Of a stretch of DNA of 64,000 nt, positions 1-11,511 are shown in pieces. Origin of the DNA: Eukaryota sp. TZLM1-RC (taxonomy: Eukaryota > Metamonada: BaSk clade); assembly GCA_040285825.1 (NCBI GenBank), contig JAUPSS010000011.1, forward strand, positions 186,001-250,000, read 5' to 3'. The position numbers and the translations under genes were made by a program. The notes under the pieces are model-generated. The model was not told the DNA's origin and made no database searches. It saw only the letters and a list, made by a program, of their open reading frames with translations. The first letter of the stretch is position 1, and every line of letters starts with the position of its first letter.

Positions 1-186
1 ATTGTATGTATTAACCTTGGGAAAATAGTTGATGATGTATTGAAAGGAGGGGAGATCAGATTAATGTATAGCTATAAATATAATGTAAGAATACAATATT
101 GTCAATTTAGTCTCTCGTCCAAAAGGAAAAAGGTGTCTGCCTTGAGTGATCCTATCCTATATCATCTCAGCTTGTGGTCTTAGCAC

Positions 187-1188
187 ATGTCCATCTCTTC
201 CTCTACGAAACTTCCTTGGATAGAAAAGTACCGTCCAAAAACATTAGATGATGTCATTGCTCATACAGACATTCTTTCAACACTCAAACATCTACTATCA
301 CAGAATCGTCTACCACATCTTCTTTTCTACGGGCCTCCAGGTACGGGCAAGACATCAACCATTCTAGCCATTGCAAAAGACATGTACAAGGAGAATTTCT
401 CTCGAATGACTCTGGAACTCAATGCTTCTGACGAGAGGGGCATAGACGTCGTACGTGAACGTATTAAAGACTTTGCCGCAACAGGGGTTCTGTTTTCAAA
501 AGGATATAAGCTCATTATACTTGACGAAGCTGATCAAATGACCAATGCTGCTCAGTCTGCTCTTCGTAGAATTATAGAAAAGTACACCAATAACGCACGG
601 TTTTGTCTTATTTGCAATAATGTTAATAAAATCATTCCTGCAATCCAATCACGTTGTACACGTTTCCGTTTTGGTCCACTTCCGATCGACTCGGTTAGAA
701 ACTGTTTGGATTCCATTATTGAAAAAGAAAACATCAAGGCAGATGTAGCTGGTAAAGATGCCCTTCTCACACTTTCCAATGGTGATATGCGAAGAGTCTT
801 GAATATTCTTCACTCTACCTACTTGACTTTTAAGGAAGTCACGTCAGCCAATGTGTATGCAACTACTGGACAGCCGAGTCCTTACTTAGTCAAACGAATT
901 GTATCTGTTTTGTTGGAAAAAGATTTAAGTGAAATTGTAAATGAAATCAATAATTGTAGGCTAGAAAAAGGAATCTCTTTGTTGGACTTGGTTTATAGCA
1001 TTCATGATTCTGTTGTTGACCAAGATTGGCCTGTTAAAGTGAAATCAATGCTGTTATTAGAATTGGGCAAATTAGAAGAAAGGTTAAATCATGGTGCTGG
1101 AGAAGGGGTGCAAACAGCCGCTTTGGCTGGGGTGTTTATCATAGCAAGAGAGTTGGTGAGTAGTGAAATGGACAAGATGGAGAGTTGA
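187..1188 (+). CDS. RFC5: Replication factor C small subunit, RFC5-like
   Basis: A 333-residue clamp-loader AAA+ ATPase, a small subunit of the pentameric RFC complex that opens PCNA and loads it at primer-template junctions in the nucleus. Visible motifs: PWIEKYRP near the N-terminus, Walker A GPPGTGKT at residues 49-56, Walker B-type DEAD box at 113-116, and the SRC motif at 155-157, followed by the collar helices. The phrases LICNNVNKIIPAIQSRCTRF and GDMRRVLNIL fit human RFC5 / yeast Rfc3 better than the other small subunits; this paralogue choice is my inference. Length matches the family. The ATG is the first in frame and no intron is needed. It lies tandem to a RAD51C-like gene 566 bp downstream. 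Confidence 0.9.
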   Translation: MSISSSTKLPWIEKYRPKTLDDVIAHTDILSTLKHLLSQNRLPHLLFYGPPGTGKTSTILAIAKDMYKENFSRMTLELNASDERGIDVVRERIKDFAATGVLFSKGYKLIILDEADQMTNAAQSALRRIIEKYTNNARFCLICNNVNKIIPAIQSRCTRFRFGPLPIDSVRNCLDSIIEKENIKADVAGKDALLTLSNGDMRRVLNILHSTYLTFKEVTSANVYATTGQPSPYLVKRIVSVLLEKDLSEIVNEINNCRLEKGISLLDLVYSIHDSVVDQDWPVKVKSMLLLELGKLEERLNHGAGEGVQTAALAGVFIIARELVSSEMDKMES

Positions 1189-1754
1189 TTCAATAAATTT
1201 TATTTATCCTTTCACTAATGATTCAGTATTAAATTACACCAAAAGAACACTTCCTACTGTATTATTGTATTGTGTTTTGTGATTCTTTGATGAGGCAATA
1301 AGCACAAGGTGGTTTGAGAGGTAAATCTAGGGTCAAGAGAATAGGTTTGTGGGCTGAGCAATTGTGATGTTCTCCTTTATTCTCTTTCATTTCGACCAAA
1401 AAACTTAAAAGGAAAAACTTAATGCTCGTGCTGGTTTAGTAATAGTGAAGCTTGTCTGGAAGATATTGAATTCTAGATAGATTTTTCTTATCTCAATAAA
1501 TATTGATAGTAAAAAAAATTTCGACCATTAGAGGCCAATCTCTTTTTGTTACACATACTAAATTTTCGAAGATTACCCAAACTTCACAAGTGCAATATTT
1601 GTATCAATTGAAAAAACAAAACAAAGCATATTTTCGCTCTATACGCCAAGTACTTGACCAGTTGAACCTTTTTGTGTGATGAATGTTTAAATAACTTTAA
1701 TATGAATATAAATGTTAACTATTGATCAAACTTTGTGTATAACAACTGAATCCA
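1189..1754. other. Spacer between RFC5-like and RAD51C-like genes
   Basis: No gene is visible. It holds the 3' flank of the RFC gene, a short retrotransposon tail (listed separately) and the presumed promoter of the next gene. Confidence 0.5.
1418..1515 (+). mobile_element. 3'-terminal scrap of the second retrotransposon family
   Basis: About 100 bp align by eye to the 3' end of the element at 34200-35085: the shared part encodes the terminal peptide ACLEDIEF followed by TAG, then an AT-rich tail. It is a severely 5'-truncated copy. No target-site duplication was identified. Confidence 0.5.
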
Positions 1755-2795
1755 ATGGACCTCTCTACTCTAAATTTTGCTCCTCAAACTCTCGAGGCAC
1801 TGTCCAATGCTGGTTTCAAAAATTCGTCTGACCTTCTTGGTGTGTCTATCATTGACCTTATAAAGAAGACAAGTTTAGATGAAAATGAAGCCCTCACTGT
1901 TGTACATTCAATACGTCCTTTTCATGATTCATCAACTACTTTTCGTGGCATTTCTGCTCTGGAACTTCTTTCTACTTCCTCTCCTAACCCCGTTATTTCA
2001 TTCATCAGAGACCTCGACAATCTGCTTGATGGTGGATTTCCTACTGGCACTATAACTGAACTCATTGGAGCTCCGAATTCTGGGAAAACTCAACTTTGCC
2101 TGCAACTGACTGCTGATGTTTACATCTCGTCCTGCCTTGGTGGCACTCAAGGAGAAGCTGTTTTTATTGACACAGAAGGAGATTTTTGTTCGAATAGGCT
2201 ACAACAAATTTCAATGGCTGTGGTTGAACATTTGGTATCCACCGTCCAATCAAATCTACAATCAAATTCTCAATCAAGTGATGATTTTGACCGATTGATG
2301 GGAGGTATTTCAGTTGATTCAATAATGCAAAAAACAATTGTTTACCGGGCATTTGATTATCTAGAATTACTTGCAATTATTTACTCACTAAGTGAATTAA
2401 TTCAGAAAAATTCAAATATTAAATTATTAATAATAGACTCAATTGCTGCTCCTTTTAAGTATGCGTTTGGTGAAGATTATGCTAATAGAACCAGAATCCT
2501 ACACGAATTAATGACTTTTTTGAGAACTTTCGCTTTTGAAAATAATGTTGCTGTCGTGCTTACCAATCACTTGGTTTCAAAAAGCAATCAATCAAATGAT
2601 CAATCAATCAATCAATCAGTTGCCTTTGCTCCTGCCTTGGGAGACAGTTTTGGACAACATTGTTCAACTAGATTGTTGTTAAGTATATGTGAAGAATCAA
2701 AGAGAAGGAAAATTATTTCAATTAAGCCAAATAATTCTCAAACAGATGATGTTTATTTTGATATCAATAATTTAGGAGTTCGAGGGTCAACTTGA
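1755..2795 (+). CDS. RAD51C: RAD51C-like recombinase paralogue
   Basis: A 346-residue RecA/RAD51-family ATPase. An N-terminal helix-hairpin-helix-like region (about residues 5-55) precedes the core. Walker A is GAPNSGKT at 105-112 and Walker B is LLIID at 224-228. The text after Walker A (QLCLQLTADV, GEAVFIDTEG) and VVLTNHL closely match RAD51C, which works in RAD51 loading and Holliday-junction processing. The C-terminal half contains an insertion rich in Ser, Asn and Gln from CAATCAAT-type repeats, a low-complexity loop unlike the human protein. The start is the first ATG. The 3' end faces the isoleucyl-tRNA synthetase gene with 184 bp between stop codons. Confidence 0.85.
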   Translation: MDLSTLNFAPQTLEALSNAGFKNSSDLLGVSIIDLIKKTSLDENEALTVVHSIRPFHDSSTTFRGISALELLSTSSPNPVISFIRDLDNLLDGGFPTGTITELIGAPNSGKTQLCLQLTADVYISSCLGGTQGEAVFIDTEGDFCSNRLQQISMAVVEHLVSTVQSNLQSNSQSSDDFDRLMGGISVDSIMQKTIVYRAFDYLELLAIIYSLSELIQKNSNIKLLIIDSIAAPFKYAFGEDYANRTRILHELMTFLRTFAFENNVAVVLTNHLVSKSNQSNDQSINQSVAFAPALGDSFGQHCSTRLLLSICEESKRRKIISIKPNNSQTDDVYFDINNLGVRGST

Positions 2796-2979
2796 TTTAT
2801 CAATTTTCTTTTTAATTAATTTTTGTATTTTTATAACATTATTGAGGTGTTTTTCTGTACTTTTTTGCTTTTATAACTCTTTATATTTTTGTCTCCATTT
2901 TTTTGCGTTTGTAAGAAATAGTTTATCAACATTTTGTAAATATTTTACAACAAAAACTTTATTCAAATAAAAAACTACT

Positions 2980-5900
2980 TCAATTAGAAACATCAATCAT
3001 TGACAAAAATAAATCTCTTCCCAAAGTTAATTCTAATACTGAACCATTTAATGTAAGATTAACACTAGATTTTCCAATACAATTCTGAGTAAAAGATTCA
3101 TAATCTAACAATGGCAAGACCTTGGCAATAAGGGGGAATTCGTCCAAAATTTGATTAGAAACTATAGGTGTAGCTGCACAAAGAACAATTCGAAGAGAAG
3201 ATTCTTCAATTTGCACAGTCTGTTCTCCCAAAACTTTGAGATACTTGGGCACTTCATTAAAATTAGAAATCCCGCATTTAAGTTTGGAGAAAACAAACCC
3301 ACTTCTATTTGAAGAATGTTTTTTAATAACTTCAAGTAAATCAAAATCATTAGATTCAACAAAAACTTCGATTCTATTTTCGGGAGTTAGACCACTAGTT
3401 TTCCTCAATTTTTGGATAAATGAAACAACTTCTCGGACTTTACCCATTTCCAAAAGCTCAGGGGTTACTTTCAAATTCAACAAACAAAGAGATCCTTCAT
3501 CACCAGGCAATGCTTCAAATAGCTGATTCTCATTTTCGGTAAAGGAACGTTGAATTAAAACATCATTCAGAGTAAGGACAAATCCATCACGTTCCATTTG
3601 ACCCTCATCACGTAACTTTGACACATCATCATGAGTCATGTTACTAATAATAGCACCAACTTTCTTCATATTTTTACCCAATTTAGGACCCAAAGCCTTG
3701 AAATTTGGCTTGGCTGATAAGCGAACATATTCCCCTTCTTCAGTGGTGACCAATACATTCTCCAAGTTAGTTTCAGACATAATATACTGTTTGGTTGCTT
3801 CAATGTCCTGAATGTAACCATTATCAGTATGAATTACTACAACTTGACTTAAAGGCTGCTTGACAGGAAGCTTGTTGCGATCTCGAATAGTTCTGATCTT
3901 GATAATGACATCTTGCATTCTTTCAATCATTTTCTCGATTGATTGATTAGTTGCGTGTTCCATAACAGTCGGAAACTCCAAGAAATGAACGGACTGTTCC
4001 GTATTTTGCTGATATTTACCTAATTCTTGGTAAATATGTTCAGTTAAAAAGCAAGCGAATGGAGCCATACACAAATTAAATTCAAAAACTACATAAAAAA
4101 GAGTTTGTAAGGACAAACGAGCCTCTTCCACTCCCAAAGCACCTCTGATACGGTCTCTGTTTAACCGCACATACCAATTAGAAAGGTTTTGCACAAAGTT
4201 TAAAATTTGGGGCACAACACAGTAGACTCTATAGCTTTCCATTTCAGTTCTGATGAAAGAAATTAGAGAATTTAAAGAGGAAATGATCCACTTATCAAAA
4301 ATATTATCTGACTTAAGTGCAGTTTGGGTATCAACAACAAATTCTCCGAGATTCTGATTGAAACGGTCAATATTCTGGGTCAAAAACTTAAAAGAATTGA
4401 ACCAGGGCAGTAAAACATCCCTCAGGATCCCCTCAACTCCAACCTTTCTAAACCTCAAAGATTCCCCCTTCATGACTTGGGAATTAATAAGATAGAGTCT
4501 CAATGCATCAGCTCCATGGTCTTTAACAACCAGCAAAGGATCGGGATAGTTCTTTAGCCTCTTTGACATTTTCCTGCCATCTTCGGCCAAAACCAACCCA
4601 GTAACGACTAGGTTCTTGAAGGCAGCAGAGTCAAAAAGGGCGGTCGAGAGCACCAGCATTGTGTAGAACCAACCTCTTGTTTGGTCCATAGCTTCAGCAA
4701 CAAAATCAGCCGGGAAGGTTGATTGGAATGATTCAGGGTTGGTGAAGGGGTAGTGCTTAGATGCGTATGGCATAGAGCCAGATTCAAACCAACAATCAAA
4801 AACTTCAGGAATTCTTCTTAATTCTGAGCCTGGGTTTGACTTTGAAGGAATGGTGATGTCATCAACGTGATCTCGATGAAGGTCAGTAACTCTAACGCCA
4901 GATAATTTGTATAATTCTTCAACAGACGATACTACTACAATTTCTGAGAAATCTTCATTAGTCCAAATAGGCAAAGGTGTCCCAAAGAACCTAGACCTAC
5001 TGATAGCCCAATCACGGGAGTCTCTTAACCAATTATGAAACCTTCCTTCTTGAATATTTTCAGGAACCCATTTAGATTTCAAATTATTGACCAAAAGCTT
5101 CTCTTTCAATTCAGTAACCTTGACAAACCAAGAAGGTACAGCTCTGTAGAGCAAAGGGGTTTCTGATCTCCAACAGAAAGGATAAGAGTGAGTGATTGTT
5201 CCTTTTCTAAACAATCTACCATTGGCCTTTAATTCAGCAATAAGACTTTTATCAGCATCCTTCACATACTGACCACAATAATCACCTACTTCTTTGGTAA
5301 ACTCTCCAGCACCATTGATAGGGCAAACAGGAGGGTTATCATAACCAGTAATCCCTCCTTCCAAACAAACTCTAGCATCATCCTCTCCAAAACCAGGTGC
5401 AGCATGGACGACACCAGTACCTGTTTCAGAGGTGACGTAACCATCTACGAGGATGTAGAAAGAACTAGGTCGGGATTTGAAGTAAGGAAAGAGTGGAATG
5501 TACTGCTTGCCTTTGAGGGTCGACCCAACAAAAGATGATTCAATCTCATAGTCTGGCTCAACTTTTTCCTTCTTTTTGCTCTTCTTGATGGGGAAAACAG
5601 TATTCAATAAAGCTTGTGCTAATATGTACTTCTGTCCCGTTTCCTTCATTACTATCCGGACATACTCCATCTCAGGATGAACCACCAAAGCCAAGTTAGA
5701 AGGAAGAGTCCAAGGAGTGGTGGTCCAGGCTAAAAGGGAAACTTCTGGGTCATCAACGAGAGGGAAAGTAACGTAGATGGCAGGATCTTCAACGTCCTTG
5801 TAGTTTTGATTAGCCTCAAAGTTTGAGAGAGAGGTTTGCAGACCAGTAGACCAGGGCATCACTTTGGTTCCTCTGTATACCAAGTCTTTCTTCCAAAGTT

Positions 5901-6485
5901 CGGAAAAGACCCACCATACAGATTCCATAAAGGAAGGGTCCATGGTTTTATAGTCATTCTTGAACTCGATCCAGCGGCCGATACGTGAAATAACGTGTTC
6001 CCAGTCTTCCCGGCAACGCATTACAATGGATCGGCAAATGTCGTTGTACTTGCCAATACCCATAGCTTGGACATCAGCCTCACCGTGGATTCCATGGAGT
6101 TTATCGACTTCATGTTCTATGGGGAGACCTATGATGAGGGCGAGTGAAGTCAGGCATACCGTGAGTGTCCCATCCAAAGTTTCGGGGAATATAGTGTCCC
6201 TTCATGGTGAAGTAACGCACAACTACATCCTGAGATGAAAATGGGACAAGTAACAAACCTTGAGAACAGAAATGAGAATATGGCCATAATGGGGTTGACC
6301 AGTAGCAAAAGGAGGCGAGGGTTAGTGATAACAAGAGCATACTCCGCTGAGATAAGCGAAGAAAGGTGAAAGCCAAACTCGTAAAAGGTATATAAGGGTT
6401 TGTCCTTGGTTTTTTCAAGAAGTGTATGGAAAGCGTCAATGTCCTCCCAGAATTGAAGTACATCTTTCTCATCGGGAAGTCCCAT
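2980..6485 (-). CDS. IARS1: Isoleucyl-tRNA synthetase, cytosolic type (split N-terminus)
   Basis: Class I aminoacyl-tRNA synthetase that charges tRNA-Ile. Proposed exons on the minus strand: 6379-6485, 6343-6346 (4 nt), 6259-6315, 6160-6229 and 2980-6128, giving 1128 residues. The introns are 32, 27, 29 and 31 nt. All are GT-AG except the 27-nt one, which would end in CG. Joined this way the N-terminus reads DGPPFATG, the HIGH-equivalent HYGH falls at residues 46-49 and [14 protein letters not shown] follows. KMSKR is at about 599-603, with editing and anticodon-binding regions in the large exon. The protein is somewhat shorter than animal IARS1 and appears to lack its extra C-terminal domain. 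The identity is certain; the microexon and the CG acceptor are inference. Confidence 0.9.
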
Positions 6486-7595
6486 GATCGATCAGGATGC
6501 CAGATTGGGTTAAGGATTGAGGAAAAGTCAAATTTGGATATTGTCTGATTCAATAATCAAATGTTCTTCAACTGCTGTTCCTGTTGAAAAGAACAAATTT
6601 CCTCTTTTCGTACAGTGCTTCAAAACATTATTGTAAATATTTCAATGTCTTTTGGTTCCAAAATCCCCAAAAATTCGTCCCATTAATTTCTGATTGTTTT
6701 TACGAAGAATTATAGTTTATACAAAAAAATTGAACGAATGAATTGAATTCATTCAATAAACAAGTGTATTATGTAAAACAACAAGAGTAAAAAGAATATA
6801 CAATTTTACTTTGAACCAAAACCTAAAATTCAAATTCATCATCAAGAATTACTTCGTTCTGGTCTTCTTTATCAAAGCTAAACGGTTGTTATGATGTACA
6901 ATTCAATTAATCATCCTAACAACACATATCAAATAACCTTTTTTTTTCTTTTTTGTCATGAACTGTGAACAACATTACAGTATGCAACATGTTTGATCTC
7001 AATCAAAATCTGTCATAACATACTCGCGTGACTGTGTACATGGAACAGTCATTTAACCAAGGTATATTTGAATGAATTCCCCTATTTCAGCTAGAATCAG
7101 TTTAACAAATCTGTAGCATGAGAAGGTTTAAAATTGTACACAGAAACACCGCTGTTTAACAAAACTTGATTTGTGCTGGGCTGAAATTGATCAATATATT
7201 ATATACTTAACAGTACTTAACAATTAATATTATATATTATTAGGTAGAATATATATAATAAAAACATATTATTAAAAAAAGAAGAATTATTTATTGTCCA
7301 ATTTTGTGAATAAGAGATCACTTGGTGTTTCATACTGGTATTAACTAATCAAATGTCCCTTTTGGCAACAATACATAGAGACTAGTAATAACAAAGTAAA
7401 TGTGATATGAAGATATGCTTTTCATCAGGACATGTTCATTCAAATAGCACAAGTTTGTCAGAATAGATTACTGTGTTGTGAGACATGAATTTGGAGCACT
7501 TGAGGGGGAAATAAAAGTGATTGATATGTATATCAAGCAAAAGGAAAACTAATACAAGGATAGTGGTTACTGGAAAATGGAGGTGAATATTTACA

Positions 7596-8185
7596 ACAGC
7601 ATCAATTCAAGAATAGTGACAGGTACTCATTGAAGAATAGACGAGAGCTACCACCCAGCAATGAGGGGATGTGATGTGAAATGAAGAATGGGAAATTACC
7701 AACGTCATGCAGCGAAACTACAAAGACTTGAAGATCTTGCTGACTGATAAAGATCTTGGAACCATCACCTAAACCCTATGTGCAAAAAAAGGGGTTGAGT
7801 CTTCGCTCTAATACTCCAATCCTATGCGGAGGAGTTGCTAATCTTCTCTGTTTAGTTCCTGTTTTAGGAGATGCCTCAAGAGTTGCCTCTTGGGCAATTC
7901 AGTAGGATTGCGAAAGTGAGAAAATTCGATGGTGGAAAAGACAGCAAGATTGCGTGGAAAATTTTTTTGAATTATAATAAACTTTAACAAGTTTCTGTTG
8001 TTGTTTTCATACTGAAGCTGTGATGTAAAACTAGGTCTTGTTTGAGCTGTTATCATTGTTACAAAAGCACGTACTGACTGAAACTATCTAATAAAAGAAA
8101 TGGATTGAATTTTACATCATGCTCAATTAAATCACTTCCTATTGGAAACAAGCTCATGAAACTTTCGTTTCTGAGCATGGCTATA
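7596..8185 (-). repeat. Dispersed repeat, copy 1 (inverted relative to 41985-42552)
   Basis: About 590 bp match 41985-42552 in reverse complement along most of the length, with many substitutions and small indels. Both copies keep a stretch encoding SLRSNTPILCGG and VPVLGDAS (plus strand here), so the ancestor may have been a gene or element fragment. Neither copy has an intact frame, terminal inverted repeats or an obvious target duplication. Confidence 0.7.
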
Positions 8186-8633
8186 TAGACTTCTGCTGTT
8201 AAAATTGTCACACTAACGATGGTCTATTTTATTTATATGCTGTTTCTCTGACAACTTGCACTAGAAAGTGAATTTCACGAAAATAATATCACGGAAACAG
8301 GTCAAATTATATTTTACAACATTGACACAATAACGTGGAAAAGTGAAGAATGTCATCAATTAAAGACAATTAAAATGATGAGGCTTAATTGTGATGGAAA
8401 GTGTATTGATTACAAGGGATCACAGAGTAACCTTCTTCTACGGTGTGTATGAATGTCGCACACGATGAAATAGAGGTGAAAACTGTTTGGTGAAACACAT
8501 CAACTGGAAAAACAAACAGTATCAACTTATTTGGAAGACCAGTTAAAAATAAAATAGTCTTTAAATGCAACCAACCTAATCTTAACATGTCCTAATTCAA
8601 GATCTGATTATCAGTTTTTTGTGTTAAAACCAG

Positions 8634-8690
8634 AGGCTACAGGTAATGGGGAAACTCCCCCTAGCCTAATGCACACGATCAAATTTCGTG
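8634..8690. other. Two adjacent hairpins, function unknown
   Basis: AGGCTA (8634-8639) can pair with TAGCCT (8662-8667) around an inner GGGG/CCCC hairpin (8648-8651 with 8657-8660). CACGA (8674-8678) can pair with TCGTG (8686-8690). The segment is more GC-rich than its surroundings. It could be a small structured RNA or a relic; no known RNA family was recognised. Confidence 0.25.
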
Positions 8691-9014
8691 CGGAATAATT
8701 ACCAATAATTAAAAATAAAAATTAAAAAAAAATAATTACAAAAACTATCTACTACACAGATGCTGAGGCCTTTCTATGCCACTCATTCTGGCTTCAGCAA
8801 TTGCAAACATATTCAGACAAGCCAGCTTATTTCTATTGAAAAGCGTTGCTGAGCCATTGTTACTGAGTTTGCAACTCTCACTATTACAAGCTAGTAAACC
8901 AAGACACGTAAGGTCTATGTCTTACATCTTTGATGTCTACACAATAACATAAATCAATACAAATTCTATTGTTTATAAATGAAATACTAACATTAAATGT
9001 GCTAATGTTCATTT

Positions 9015-9051
9015 AACCTAACCCTAACCCTAACCCTAACCCTAACCCTAA
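9015..9051. repeat. Interstitial telomeric-type repeat (CCCTAA)n
   Basis: About six tandem copies of CCCTAA, i.e. TTAGGG on the minus strand, with almost no variation. The array is internal because protein-coding genes continue on both sides. It may mark a former chromosome end or telomerase-mediated break repair, and suggests TTAGGG telomeres in this organism. Confidence 0.85.
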
Positions 9052-9496
9052 TTTAGTCTGAAGGGAAAATGATACAAAGACTCGACTAATACTAATGATT
9101 AACAGTAATTGGTGATCACTGCCAAGTTGTTATAGGGATCGAGGACCGGGAACAATGAAGACCTAGGAAATAAAAAGAACCTACCAAAGGAAAAGGCTAA
9201 GTGTAAGGTCATTCTAATAGATGAGTTTCAAAGAGTAGAGAAAACAGTTGAAACATTGGAAAAATCAGTGGAAAAATCCGACCAAGGAAGATATTTGAGA
9301 CATGTATTTGTCACAGGCCTATCACATGTGTATTATATGAAAGTATGTGAAGCATAGATTAAAATGCTTCGTTACATCACCTGACAGTGATTGGAAGCAC
9401 ATGTAAAGAAGGAGATAGAACAGTACGCCCTCAAAGAGCCACGAAACTAGCAGTAGGCAAAATCCAATTTTAGAAACCTTATTGGTGTTGCCCACC

Positions 9497-10618
9497 ATGG
9501 AAACCACACCTCTCGTTCCATCTACACCCACACGGGCTGCTAAGCAGCTGGAATCTGAAACTTCTTCAGATCAGTACTTTGAAAAACTGCGACCTGTGTT
9601 TACACCTTTCATACACCAGTATCCCCACTATAGCATTTATGAAACTGTAAAAGTGGTAATCTTTAGTGTCACTGTTTTTCCTATCCGCTTTATTACGTCT
9701 CTTGTCATCCTTGTTTCACTTTGGATCGCACTTCTCCCTGCTACTCTCTTCAACACACAGAGACGCCTGGTAAAACTCTACATCCGTCTTTTCGCGACCA
9801 TTTTACTCAAAACCCTACTTGCAGTCAATGGTTTCGTTTTCTTTAAACGACTCTATGACCCCTCTCCAGAGAACCCTGGAAAGCACAGAAGGAGAGGAAA
9901 AAGGAGGGTTGTAAATGCAACTATTGTAGTTAACCACGTTTCTTGGGTAGACATTGTTTACTTTGCAGGTGAGATTTTCCCTTCTTTTATAGCAAAAGCC
10001 GAAGTGTCACGGATTCCATTCATTGGTGTGTATCTCTAACCCTAACCCCAGGTAAGATTGCAAAGTCAGCAAATTGTCTTTTTGTCAATCGGTCTGATCC
10101 AAACTCAAGGCAACTCATTTCTTCTTCCATGAATGAGCGAATGTCTGATGAGTCGAAGAGTTCCCTACTCATCTTCCCTCAAGGATGCACCTCTGATTCT
10201 TCACATATTACGCAATTTCAGTTAGGTGCATTCAGGCCAGCTAAACCAGTTCAGCCTGTGGTGCTATGCTATGAATACAAGAGGGGAAACCCTTCTTGGG
10301 ACACTGCTCATTTTCTTTACGTTTGTTTGGAATTATTTATTATTCTTATCCAAGGTGTTTTGGAGGTGCGCCTGTCAGTTTTACAACAAAGTTTCTGTAC
10401 TCTATCTCCCACTTTATCACCCCTCTGAAGAGGAGCAGGCAAACCCCAGGCTCTTTGCAGACAACGTTCGTCATGAGATGGCAAAGGCAGGGGGATTAAG
10501 GGCAGTAGAGAGTGGATATAGGGAGAAAAGGATATATGAGGAAGTGCTTTTCGGTAAGATTTCTTCTAGGGAAGCGAATAGCATACTGGAAATTGAACGT
10601 CAAGCTAGGGTTGTTTAA
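9497..10618 (+). CDS. Lysophospholipid acyltransferase, LPCAT/PlsC type
   Basis: Membrane enzyme transferring acyl chains from acyl-CoA to a lysophospholipid. Proposed exons are 9497-10025, 10052-10320 and 10355-10618, with GT-AG introns of 26 and 34 nt, giving 353 residues. A hydrophobic segment (about 60-95) precedes motif I, NHVSWVD. The spliced text continues through KIAKSANCLFVNR to FPQG, where most relatives have FPEG, then GAFRPAKPVQPVVL (motif IV) and PLYHPSEEEQANP, typical of LPCAT proteins. The splice junctions restore these motifs in frame. The first ATG in good context is at 9497. No EF-hands are seen, unlike animal LPCAT1/2. Lipid specificity cannot be told from sequence. Confidence 0.85.
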
Positions 10619-11511
10619 TCATTTGATTGGATAATTGATTGAAGGTTTGGTTAATGGTGTATTTTTTAGTATTTGTTGTACATTTAGTTTTTTATTAGAT
10701 TATGATCTTTAGTTTTTAAAAGTGATTGTTATTAGTCTTTACCTTCCTTCCAAGTTTTTCAAACATTTGTTGAACTTTAACAAGAACAACGGGTTTTAAG
10801 CCAAATGTTTGATAAAGTTGTACATTCATACTTTTGCTTTATCGACGGTGTTGCTTTGTGTTTCTTCAGGTCTATTCCGGAATTTGGCTTTTTGGTAGCA
10901 ACTGGAAAGTCGAAACAAAAATGGCAATTATTAAAAATCAATTGCAACTATTTAGAATCTCGACCTGAATAAATTCATCACATCACAATATTTATAAAAG
11001 TTAATGCATTTATTCTAAGTGAAAGGAAGCCTTAACATCCCATTGCAATTTGTCAACACTTAATCCTCGCTTTCCACATCTCCATTGGAAAGGTTACTTC
11101 AATCAATGGCAAGTTTTCATCTTTGTTTAACAAACTTTAAGTACAGTTTGTATTGATTTGTCTTACACAGAAAGAACCAGAATACGAAGTAGATTTTAAC
11201 AATACCGAAAAACAGTGACAATGCAAACCAAAATACAGTTGTATTTGTTTAAACAAACCCTAAGACTGGCCACTCTATTGAAAAACCAAACCACCAAAAA
11301 GTTGCAAAATAATTAAATTACACTTAAATCATTTATCAAAGTTGAACATAAATTTTGATCATAGTTTCCAAGACTTAAACCACAAAACTATTTTTGAAAT
11401 ATCTTATTTGAAATAAGCCATGTGGGAATAAGATAATAACCATCATCAATAACTACAGATGTCTCTCCAACAAATAACCAGGGGATAAGTGAAAATACTG
11501 TTTATCTTCAA
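10619..11511. other. Spacer, no gene recognised
   Basis: About 890 bp of AT-rich sequence between two plus-strand genes. I see no repeat, RNA gene or credible open frame. Confidence 0.5.

Larger units (their letters stand above)
6486..9496. other. 3-kb spacer, no gene recognised
   Basis: AT-rich, with only short open frames. It contains a dispersed repeat (7596-8185), a pair of hairpins (8634-8690) and a telomeric-type array (9015-9051), all listed separately. The rest shows nothing I can name. Confidence 0.5.

Noticed and set aside
6110-6553. Separate small genes at the 5' end of the IleRS locus
   Set aside because: The overlapping frames contain IleRS motifs in pieces ([30 protein letters not shown]) and are exons split by introns of about 30 nt.
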